A program made the translations under genes and the position numbers. Shown here one piece after another: positions 21,524 to 31,473 of a stretch of DNA of 64,000 bases. The notes beneath the pieces are model-generated. The model was not told the DNA's origin. It did no database searches and saw nothing but the letters and a program-made list of their open reading frames with translations. This stretch comes from Nymphaea colorata (lineage: Eukaryota > Streptophyta > Magnoliopsida > Nymphaeales > Nymphaeaceae): assembly GCF_008831285.2 (NCBI RefSeq), contig NC_045139.1, positions 33,947,706-34,011,705 on the forward strand, in the 5' to 3' direction. Each line of letters begins with the position of its first letter. Within the stretch, counting starts at the first letter, position 1.

Positions 21524-21958
21524 ATGAGCTATATCGTTTCTCTTTGTTAGACGTGATTGCTGACCTTCTTTCTATGTGATGGAGATTGGTTTAACTGCGA
21601 ATATGTTCTATGAAGTCATGTATATCTGCATACTTTTGTTGACGCAATCCTTTTTTTCCTTACCCAAAGTATCGTTGTGCCTCTCCCATGCTTAACGTTA
21701 AATAAGCCATAGATCAACTTAATGTCAGCAACTCTTGTCATTTGGGAAATTGATTTTCTAAGTCAATGCTTTTTCTGAGAGAAGTTCCCAGAAAAAATAT
21801 TGTAAGATAGCTTCTTTATTTGAGTGGTATGACATCCTATGTCTAGGTTTCTTGTCTTAACATATATATATATATATATATATATGTATATTGGCAACTG
21901 CATATTGTGTCCCTTGGAAAACAAGTTGTTTTGCCTTTTTCACAAATATGGAGCTATG

Positions 21959-22030
21959 GTCGAATGATGAAATGCACTGAGAACTGTTTTGATGGAAGTG
22001 CATCTGCCTGGAAAGCATTGTCTGACTTGA
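21959..22030 (+). ncRNA. Box C/D snoRNA-like gene, type X copy 5 (degenerate)
   Basis: C box ATGATGA at 21964 and D CTGA at 22022 with the GAAAGCATTGT guide are kept, but D' has become CTGT and the inner part is shortened. This is the last recognisable module of the array. Confidence 0.45.
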
Positions 22031-22200
22031 ACTATCTACCATGCCTTCTTCTTGTTTTGCTTAATTTATAAGAATGGAGTGCATGTTTTGCTGATAAATC
22101 CATCTTTCGAAATTTTTTCTTAAGTTCAGAGTGTTGTTTCTGGATATCTGTCATCTGCAAAAGGAATATAATAGAAACCTGAAGGGTTATTACATGTTTG

Positions 22201-23747
22201 TAGGGCTGCACAACTAGCTGAGCCAACTCTAACTCGACTCGAACTCGCTTGAAACAACTCGGCTCATTAAACGAGCCAAGTTCGAGCTTACAAAGATACT
22301 CGAAATGGTAAGTCAGGACACCGGTACCGGTACAGGTACACCCACCTTGGGTGCGGCATGGGTGCTGCGTTGACCGCATTGGGTTCGGTCAACGCACCCA
22401 AGGTCATGTTTGACCTTTTTTAGACTCGGTCAAAGTTGACCAAGTCTAAATATGTTCGATTTTGAATTTTATCGTTTTTTACTTTTTAACATTTTTTACA
22501 TATTTCACATTAAAATTATTAACCCTTAAAGTTAAACCACCATCGTTCTTCGGCTTCCCTTCACCTCGGTCTTCAACCTTCACCGAAAGACTGGCAGGCG
22601 GCAGCAGGCGGCGAACGGCATACGGTGAGCGGCGACGGTAGGTGGCGACGGCGAACGGCGTATGGTTAGCAGCGAAGGGAAGACGACGAACTGAGTTTCA
22701 ATGCTGAGTTTCAGAGAAGGAAGAAGAAGAAGAAGTTTGTGGGGTCGATTGGAGGCGTATTGGAGGCGTTTCTCTACTGGCGTTTGCCCCTTTCTCGTTA
22801 TGGTGCTTTTTCTTTCGATTGGCGTGCCGCTGTCCATTTTTCTTTCATCGTCCTGGGTTTATCATGACATATTGTCGCAAAAAAGATTTAACGATAATAT
22901 TGGTTCTCTATTGTTGTTCCCTTGTTCCGCTGTCCATTTTTCTTTCGTTGTCTTGTTTCCCCTTTCGTCTTAGTGTTCGTTTTTTTTTGTAGTTGTAGTG
23001 TCCCCTTTCGCTGTCTTGGTGTATGGTTACGTTTGCTGAAAGACCCTTTAGATGTCCCTCTCTGCAAGTCCATCTATGTGAATCTTTGTGTTGTGATTGT
23101 GGCATTTGATTACATGACATTTTATCCCTGTGCTGCTTAGTGCATATTTGTGCTTTGGCATGGTTCTGACCTTTATCATGACCACTTAAATCTGCATTTT
23201 ATTTAACATTCTCATTCTCATCTTTTGGTTCTGTCTTGCTAGGTGCATTTTAGATATAAGTTGTCATGGTTGAATATGTATATGGGGTTCTATTTGTAAT
23301 TTTTTGATATATATATATATATATATATAGGTGAATATGTTATTCTGTTTGAAATTTTTTGTATATATAAATATATATATAAAAAACATGGTCCGTACCC
23401 GCACCGGTACCCGTACCCGCACCAGTACCCGTACCTATGTGACATAGTCGAAATAATAAACCAGGTCGAAATGATAAACCAGTCGAGTTCATGTTTCGAC
23501 TCATTTATACTCGACTCGCAAACTGGTAATCTATATAATATTGCCAAAACCGGTTCACCAAATTACTGGTTTTAACTTTTAGAGTAAAAACAAATTTTCA
23601 CAAGTTACACTGGCTAAACTAGTTAACACTTACACAGTTAATGAGTTCATGCTTACATTCATTCATGTTAAATGAGTTAACACTTCAACGAGTTAAAATG
23701 GGTTGAATGCGTCGAGTTCGAGCTCGAACTTCCCATATGGAGCCCTA
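22201..23747. mobile_element. hAT-like DNA element with a second element nested inside
   Basis: Ends TAGGGCTGCA (22201) and TGGAGCCCTA (to 23747) are inverted repeats with one mismatch. They are flanked by 8-bp near-duplications CATGTTTG (22193-22200) and GATGTCTG (23748-23755; 6 of 8 match). Subterminal CTCGA/GAGTTCGAGCT-rich repeats at both ends are typical of small plant hAT-like elements. No transposase is visible. Between about 22317 and 23440 lies a different sequence bounded by GTACCGGTACAGG and CCGTACCCGCACC-type ends, apparently inserted into the first element. Confidence 0.6.
22317..23440. mobile_element. Nested element with GTACCGG-rich ends and a GC-rich core
   Basis: Imperfect inverted ends (ACACCGGTACCGGTAC and, inverted, the CCGTACCTATGTGACAT end) enclose a GC-rich 250-bp core (22540-22830) in otherwise AT-rich DNA. 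CTCGAAAT to its left and GTCGAAAT to its right may be a target duplication. The core has several small open frames, none of which I recognise. It could be a captured 5' exon or promoter piece. Boundaries are approximate. Confidence 0.4.
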
Positions 23748-24215
23748 GATGTCTGTAGTATTGTTAAATATTATGTTCTTTGCAAATTAGATATGCACCT
23801 CTTGTCCTTTTCGTATATCAGTCTGCCTATGTGCACACTTGCATCTATAAGCAAATTATTGGATGTTATATTTACTTGTACGACTAGGTTGGGAAATGGC
23901 AGTCTTTTATTGTTTATGGTATGTGTGCATGGAGAAACTAAGGTTTACTTGAAGATTACTTTTAAGTCTTACAGACTGCGAGAGTGTGTGTGTGCACTTC
24001 TTTTTATTAATTTTGATCCCTAATGTTCATTTATGGCAGGCCATGTGGATAAGGACTATATGGGGGCTGCCAATTTTTACGTTATAGAACCGGAATCTTG
24101 ATGGTGTGCTGCTACTCATAAGACCTAGATGCAGTCTTCAGGGTTACTTCTTGGCCCAAAGTGTATCTATCCAGTGTAGCCTTGGTTGCTTTAACTATTG
24201 TTGGTAGCTTAATCG

Positions 24216-25125
24216 ATGGAGGAGAACAAAACTTTGAATACACAAGCTCGAGCCAAATGGAAGAAAGTGGCATATGGTGGCATGCAACCTGGGTGTGCGG
24301 ACAATTATACAGACGAATCCTCTCTTGAAGATATGGTTATGAATGCCAATGTTGTAAAGAGATACTTGCTTAAAGTGATGCTGGACTCAGTTTCCATCTC
24401 TCAGTATCTTTGTGTTTGTAGTTCTGGTGGTCCGTGTCTGGACATACACATTGTCGGCCAGAATAGATGGAACACTCCACCTGGTTAATGCTGTTCTCCT
24501 TGGGATGGGCTTCCTGGTGCTTGTCTTAACGGAAACGAAACTTTCTATTTCCCTTCTTCTTAATTACCTCCTTAACATTGCTTACTTCATTAGTGGCTTG
24601 TATGTACTAGCCCCACTTTATTGCACCCTCACAGGATCCATCAGTTCAGACTCCATTTGGGCACTAACAGTTTTCCTGCTTGTTATTCATCTCTTTTTGC
24701 ATGATTATTCTGGCTCAACCATCAGACCACCTGGGGCCTTGAAGAATCCAACACTAACCAGCAATATCCCCCTGAATGCGTCCATTGTGGCGTCCGTTCT
24801 TATTGCTTCCGGCCTTCCTTCAAGGCATCATGTGTTCTCCATCATGCTTTTTTCTTTACAGATCTTTCTTTTTTCTCCACTAGTGATGTACTGCATCAAG
24901 AAGTACTCCACCAAAGTGCACTTGTGTTTTTCTCTCCACTTGACCTGTGCAACTTTGGCCATTCTTTTTCCCCTTCACCATTCCTTGTTTGCTCTATTTC
25001 TAGCCCTATTATTGTTCATTACTGTTGTATGTCCTTACTGGCTTATCAGGATAATACAGGAATACAAATTTGAGATAAATGGTCCTTGGGATGAAGCTAA
25101 ACTTTGTTTTGACATAACCGAGTAA
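24216..25125 (+). CDS. PIG-C: phosphatidylinositol N-acetylglucosaminyltransferase subunit, one frameshift
   Basis: An intronless frame of about 302 residues if one base is discounted. It opens [20 protein letters not shown] and [15 protein letters not shown], continues [20 protein letters not shown], and ends [14 protein letters not shown]. This is the PIG-C/GPI2 family (SETH1 in Arabidopsis, from memory), a multi-span ER membrane subunit of the complex that adds GlcNAc to phosphatidylinositol in the first step of GPI-anchor synthesis. Hydrophobic segments fill most of the protein. Near 24413-24418 a T too many (GTTTGTAG where GTTGTAG would keep frame) separates the first ~66 residues from the rest. 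Two substitutions at conserved places ([15 protein letters not shown]) are not shared by the inverted fragment at 18554. It is either a decaying gene or a real gene with a sequence error. An AG acceptor-like site at 24040 suggests an upstream untranslated exon. Confidence 0.82.
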
Positions 25126-27881
25126 TCGCTAGTGAAATAAGTTTTTTTTACCTATTATGCCAGCTTATCTCGGTTTGCTATACTTTAGTCTGGCTTTCTT
25201 GATTTACTAGATTGTGAGTTTAATTATCAGCTCTTAGTTGTGTGGAGAATTAGATATTAAAGGAGAACAATATAAGACGTATGTAAACCCCCATATTTAA
25301 TAATAGATGATAACTAAAAAATATCTTTCTTATATTTCTTGAACATATTTTAGAAATTCTGGTACAGGTGGGCGAAAAGCTTTTTGGTGAGTGTTCGCTG
25401 GTAGTATGGCGCTCAAAAGGAAAACGAACAGTTTCATACTGTCTGCCCAGGGCCGAATAACCTAAGGCAAGGTGACCTCAAATAGCCTCGGTTGATTATT
25501 GTCATGCAGTTTCCTCTTAAAAAATCGCATCAAGCAATTTTCTTAACTGCAAAGCGTGTCTGCAATTTTGCCTAAAGGCTAAAAGCCGGAGGTGATAATC
25601 GTGTACTCAATTCCAATTGGAGTCTGACATTGGTGAAATTATAAACTGCTTATAATTCAAAGAACACGCTTCGTTTATTATAACTATCGAATATATATAA
25701 AATTGCTTTTAGTTTTAATGTGGAAGGTAATTTCTTAAAAAAAAAAGTCTTATAAGCTCAATTTTAATGATAATTTCCAGGAATTCACATCTCTTTTTTT
25801 CTTGCCTTTTATCTTTACAGTCGACATCATAAAGAAAAAAATCTATTAGAAAAAATATAAAATGTAAAATCGTAAGGTGGTCTTGTTAAATCGACAATGA
25901 TGTTTCATCTCTTCTTAAATCAACCATTTCTTAAATCAAAGGGTAAGCACCACTGCTGCAGCAGCAACTCATGTTGGAATATGTTTTCCTTGTTCTGTCG
26001 TAAGAAGATGGCAAGCCCATGTTCGAAACGGTTGCTCCTTAGTACTCATAAAGATAAAAGTATGAACATGTTTTATCCTTCATAATCCAACCATTTCTGT
26101 GAACAAACCTGCACGTTCTTCAGTGATCTTATGGGTGATGGTTTGATAGATGTCAAACCACCTTTCTTTCTGCACTTTTAGGGTCTACTAAAAAATTTCA
26201 AGATCCAAGATTTTTTTCGGACTTATGTGGTATTATAGTACACTCTTTATTGTATATAGCGTTGAAAAAGTTGTTTCAACTTTACTGTACACAATTTTGA
26301 AAAGTTGAAACCACATCGGCCTTATAGTCCAAGGCTGCTTTGGTATTTGTTGAGGGATTGCATCTTCACCTTGATGCGGCACCCCATATTAAATTTTTAA
26401 GAATTTCAGTTGTCTTATATAAATTTTTTAAAAAAATGTTTTTGAGATCCTGTTAAAATTTTGAAAGTATAATTCGCCACCTCTCATGAAAAAATCCTTG
26501 CTCAGCCCCTGATTTGAGATAAACGACATGGTCTTGAAGTGGGCCTACAATGGCAGCAATTATAAAGATAATAATTGGTGGCAATAACACTTCAAGCGGT
26601 GTAGTATAGCTGGGTGTAGTATAGCTGGTCAAGCTGACACTAGTGAAACATTGCGTTTTTAGTTCAATTTCTTTGGGTGCTATATATTTGTGCTAATAAG
26701 GTAAGCAGCAATGCACTTCTAGTTGAGCTAAACAACAATGCACTTCTAGTTGAGGTGCAGAAAGATCCGACACCAGTCATTTATACAACCCTGGACTCTA
26801 GAAGTGAGGACAAGGGGTGGATTTCGGGTCCAATGAGATGATATATTCATCTCACTCAAAAGGTGGTGATGACTGTAGAAATGTAAACAATAATAAAATG
26901 GTAGCAAAGTTGAAACATGAGTAGTACAATAATATGTTTCAGACAATTCTAACACTGGTTTGGATTCATCTACCATTTACCAGGTTTTATTCAACCAAAT
27001 CTTTCTTAATATCATTTAGACTTGAAATATTGAAACTGATTTTGGAATCAACATGGTAGGATATGAACTTGATTTAAGTATAAACGAACCGAATTTTTAT
27101 CGGGCTTCAGATTCATATATGGATTTTTCCACTTAAATGAGTACAAATCCATATCAGGGAACAGCCCGTGAGAAATAATAGTTGCTTATTTTTTTTATTC
27201 TCATTTGGTGGTTTCTATGTCACTTATTTAGATGATTCGGACAGTTAATGGGGCCGAATAGGTTGCACCTCTCTTCTAGATGAAAAAAAAAATCTCGAAA
27301 TGCGAGCAATCGATCAATGACCCAATTTATTATATTATATGTTTATATATTAAATTTCAAATTCAGTTTTAAATGCAAATGAAGAAACTGATGTGTCATA
27401 TATCAAAATCTGAATTTGATCTAAATGTGACTTTTAGGTTTACAGCTAAATCTGGATTTGATTTTTTAGATGCACAGCCAAATCTGAATATAAAAAACTG
27501 ACTTCAAAATGCATAGTTATTGAATATAAATTATTTATTTTAAGACTAGCTTCGAATTTGAACATGAACCTCAATAGATAATTATTTAATACGGAATCCA
27601 ATCTAAACCCAATCAGATATCATTTTTTTTTATCTCGGGGGCCATTTCGATGCCAAATAGGATGTTAATGTATTTTATATTTTACTTCTTTGAAATAATT
27701 CAATTGAATATCTAGCATAAGTCCGAGCTGTTGGCATCCCCAAAGGGGCCCGAACACACCAAATAAGCCTGTGTTGGCCGATACATATGCCACGTGTAGA
27801 GTCGACATATAAATAGACATAAATTGATTGCTTTTATTATGTTTTAATAAAGAAAGCAATTCTAAAATTAACAATACAAAT

Positions 27882-27916
<35 letters not shown>

Positions 27917-28440
27917 AAGAAGTTGTGTTTTCTTTTTTTTGGTGCTTCTGGAAGTGGTCAAAGCATTTTTTTGTGCCAATTAATCAACAATAAATGGTAT
28001 ATCTTCGAAATGACATATCTGAAGTATGAAGCGTGCCATCGATTGAAATACCTCAAATGTTACGAGTCTTAGAGGGTGCCATATATCCTGATGGAACTAA
28101 GTCCATTACGGATTCAACTCGATTCTGACTATGAACTAAATTGTTGTTTGTGTTTGTTTTGTAGAAATTTTGTTATTGAACCCTGAATGGTGAGTACGGG
28201 TTGAATCCACACAGAATGGGATAATCGGTGAACCCCATCCAAATAAATGATTTTAATTTGTATAACTTATATTAATGCAAAAAAATTGTCGATATTATGG
28301 GTCTCAAACAAAACACAAGTCAATCTCCGATGAGACAACATAGGTTGCTCAAAATCTTCTTCCATGCCTAGGGGTAATTTTGTCCTTTTTGCACGTAAAA
28401 TAAAATCTTCAATGAAACTCCAATAATATACCCAAATCTT
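25126..28440. other. Spacer downstream of PIG-C
   Basis: 25126-25735 is the source-like counterpart of the inverted copy at 17935. The remainder is AT-rich, with a TA microsatellite at 27884-27913 and no recognisable gene. The small open frames, such as those at 26746 and 27665, have repeats or low-complexity content and no family features. Confidence 0.6.
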
Positions 28441-28444
28441 TCAG

Positions 28445-28835
28445 GAGGCATTTGATGAGGTCGGAGTTGTAGAATTAAAAATTGTATTTTGTTTGAAATG
28501 AAAATTACATTATCGAACAAAAAATTATGATTCTGGAATTATCGGTCCATTTTTAATTTGTGATTCCACCCTATGGGTGAAATTATGATTCCAAAATTTT
28601 GATCTTTTTTTTATTTTAAATTTCTCTATAGGACACAAGTCATGAAGGTTTTGATCCATGAATTCTAAGATTTTAAATAATGCTTTATCAAACATTCATT
28701 TTCAATTCTAGAATCAAAATTTCATACTAACAGGACAATTGTAACTATAGTTTTCATTCCAGTTCCGATTTGAGGATCAATTTTACTTTTATAATTATAC
28801 TTTTAGAATCAAAACACAAGGCCATCAAATGCCTC
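28445..28835. mobile_element. 391-bp inverted-repeat element (MITE-like)
   Basis: GAGGCATTTGATG at 28445-28457 and its exact reverse complement at 28823-28835 bound an AT-rich interior with no reading frame. The flanks (CTTTCAG before, ATCAGAAAG after) extend the inverted similarity imperfectly. The interior also holds mirror-like AGAATCAAAA/ATTCT pieces. Size and structure fit a non-autonomous DNA transposon; the superfamily is unclear because no clear target-site duplication is seen. Confidence 0.6.
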
Positions 28836-29539
28836 ATCAGAAAGACTTCAAGTGACCTATAACGCCAAAAAATGATTTTAGAATGACGAACACAGCTTGA
28901 CAACTAATATAAAATTCTCAGCTACTTATTCTACATCTACTCACATGTATAAATACTGAAAACAAATGTAACTAATATGTTGCCAGAGATCTGAATGTAA
29001 CAATGGGCACACTAAATCAACAAGGGCATGGACAGAACATGCAGAATCAAAAGCTTCCCAGTTCCTAACTAAGTTGAAATGTCCACAACCAGCATATGAA
29101 CAATAATTTGCAAGCAATTAGCAACAACTAAATGGATGTTAATATATTAACTAACTAAATGCTTACTAATTACCCAATATGATGAAGTCACACGGTTAAG
29201 GTAGATGGATAGATGCAAGATGGATGAAAGAGAGAAAGAATGGAATTGGCCTAACGTGGGTACACACGAATGTAGCTAAATCTCATTCAAATGAGTATAA
29301 ACTAATATGCGTCCAATACGATGACAAATGCAAAATAACAACTACTCACATATGATATGCATTGCGTTACTAAGTAAAATAAATATTAACTAAATGAGTG
29401 CAATAAACTGAAGACATATTATACGGGTGCCCCTCATGCTAAACTAAATGCATAAAAGTTACCTATCCAAATTAATAGAAATTAAAACTCAAGCTTAGAA
29501 GGATTAATCTAACTCAAACACGAAAAAGAAAAATTATTC

Positions 29540-30130
29540 CTAAGTAGTGGGCCCACACGTCCTCCGCGAGGGGTGGAAACATCCGGAAAGTTTTTTTTTT
29601 GCCCGTTGGGGGACGCTCGTCGCTCGCGTCTTCCTCCCAACGTTTCGTTTTCGTGTTTTCGTGCATCGTCTGCTGCTGCTGCAGCGTTTTCCTCCTTCCC
29701 GGCTTCCCCCATTCCCTGTCCCCTCCCCATCACAGAGACCATCTCTCCTCCGCTGACGGCTGTGACCCTCCAGCCGCCCGCCGGTGAGCCCTCTTCCGCT
29801 CTTATCTCTCACTCTCTCTTTCTCTCACGCTCTCTCAGTCTTGTTGCGAGAGGAAGAAAGAAGGGACGGCAGGATTCTGGAGTAGCGGGAGAGGGTTTCT
29901 CTTCGTCTCCCCCTTCCTCTGCTTTCCTCTTCTCTCCCCCGCACGTCTCCGCCGACGGCAATAGAGGTAAAACCCTAACCCGTGTCCTTCCTTTCCTTTG
30001 TTTTCTCCCTTCCCTTCTGTTGTTCTCTTCACCGGTTGTCCTTGGCTTTCTTTCTCTTCAAGCTTCTGTATTCCTATGTTTTCTTTTCTGCGTCAGCATT
30101 ATTATCGGGTCTGATTCATGCCATTTTCAG
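29540..30130 (+). promoter_or_regulatory. GC-rich promoter/leader-like block before the ABCF fragment
   Basis: GC-rich and pyrimidine-rich, with CT runs near 29805-29840 and a telo-box-like AAACCCTAA at about 29971, followed by T-rich intron-like DNA ending in TTTTCAG near 30130. It resembles the 5' untranslated exon and first intron of a plant housekeeping gene. The gene that follows (ABCF) is only a fragment, so this promoter may serve nothing or an unannotated transcript. Confidence 0.4.
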
Positions 30131-30284
30131 CTGAGATGAAGTACAAGAGCGTTACCCTTATAAAAGGAAGCGCCCAAATCTCGCTTTGTCTACGGAGTGT
30201 TCTTTCCTTTTCCCCAGTTTCATTTTTCATTTTTCACCGGTGTCGATTTATGGGATGCATGTACCGTCCAGCCTGTGATCTTGA

Positions 30285-30560
30285 CGATGGGTTTCTTGCT
30301 TCGAACAATGTTGATGTGGGCATTAACATGGGTACAAGGGTGGAAATTGTTGGCCCAACGGAGCTGGAAAATCAACTTTGCTGAATCTACTAGCAGTGAT
30401 CTGCAACCTACGGAAGGAGAGGTTAGGAGAAGCCAGCAGATATTCTCAACATCTTGTTCATCTGTTGACCATGGAAGAGAACCCTGTCAGGGAGAAGGTC
30501 GAGCGAGTTCTAGTCCGATGCTATCAGAGCAAAAACAGATCACGTTTTGTTGATCTACAC
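30285..30560 (+). pseudogene. ABCF (GCN-type) ATPase nucleotide-binding-domain fragment
   Basis: Across three frames the DNA reads NVDVGINMGTRVEIVGP, then GAGKSTLLNLLA (Walker A, frame shifted by a lost Asn codon part), then SDLQPTEGEVRRSQQ, then RYSQHLVHLLTMEENPV. This is the start of the second nucleotide-binding domain of plant ABCF/GCN20-type ATPases, soluble proteins tied to translation control. The Q-loop onward, the signature motif and Walker B are missing, a KLRIG-like segment is deleted between the last two blocks, and several frameshifts are present. A broken fragment; it cannot act as an ATPase. Confidence 0.75.
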
Positions 30561-30779
30561 TTAAAAATTGAATATGTTGTCTATGCATAGTAACAATTGA
30601 TTGGTATTTCTTGAACCCTACACCATCAACCAAACTGGCTTCAGCTTTTTTTTTATGGTTTGGCTTCCGTAAATGTTTGATGCATCTATGTCTTTTTCTT
30701 TTTCTTTTCGATGATCCGTTCGATTTTTTTTATCGTTAAAATGGCAATAACTATTTTTTTTTTAATTACAATTAAGGGA

Positions 30780-31200
30780 TGGTCGCTTCGTCTCCCATTT
30801 ACCATTTAGGAAGTCACGTTACGTGGACGGTCTCCCACGTGGCCAAGGCTTTCCATTTCGTGACTTTCTTTTTCGAATTGGTTTCCAAATGTTAACGAGT
30901 TCAAAACTTTCAATGCAGACGCCCTTTCTGTCCTTCTACTGTGCCAGCAACCTCTGTCTTGCCGTGTTCTGGCTCACTTCCACCGTCCGTCCAGCAGCTG
31001 CCACCTTGTCCGCAGAAGCAACCATCCAGCAAGGTGCTCTATCTCTCTTTCTCTCTCGTGTTCTTCTTGGTTTAACTAATCGCTGCAACAACGTGCATTC
31101 TCTTTCTCATGACCAACTCAATCAGTCCTCACACCGATTCCGGGGCTGCTCTATCTCTCTTTCTCTCTCTCTCTGAGTAGGCTGATTTTTTTTTGTTCTT
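30780..31200 (+). other. GC-richer leader-like stretch upstream of the receptor-kinase exons
   Basis: Contains CCACGTGG near 30835 (a G-box-like core), pyrimidine-rich tracts and a CAAG|GTGCTC possible donor near 31032. No coding match is recognised. It may be the leader of the receptor-kinase pseudogene or unrelated. Confidence 0.3.
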
Positions 31201-31473
31201 TTCCTCGTTTTGGGGCTTCTTCAGGTTTCGTTTCAAGGATTCACAGGCAACTTGCAGGCCTTGGTTTTAGCTTTTTTCTTACCTCGTCGGTACTGTTCCT
31301 CAAATTTTTTGTCAGCTCCCTCGTCTCACATCGAACTTGAAAGGCAAGGTTTCTAGGCATAGGTGTTGCGTTTATATTATCAATTTCATTGCAGTATCAT
31401 CAATGAGTTGGTTGTGTGTTTTTACTCTGAATGCTTGTATTTTCTGAAGCTTACTAGTGATATTCTTTTACAG

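Larger units (their letters stand above)
15830..22035 (+). repeat. Tandem array of imperfect units carrying box C/D snoRNA-like genes
   Basis: Three short C/D-box modules (called A, B and X here) recur in the order A-B-X, A-B, [insert], B-X-X, A-B-X-X. They are linked by conserved spacers with CT microsatellites, a GGCTGGTGGCC block and a TTGAGTCACTCTGCC block. Module starts: A 16002, 17205 and 20589; B 16585, 17881, 19464 and 21201; X 16825, 19718, 20177, 21443 and 21959. The conserved parts are the boxes and guides; linkers vary in length. No long reading frame crosses the array. Plant snoRNAs are often polycistronic, so one precursor spanning the array is plausible. Confidence 0.75.
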
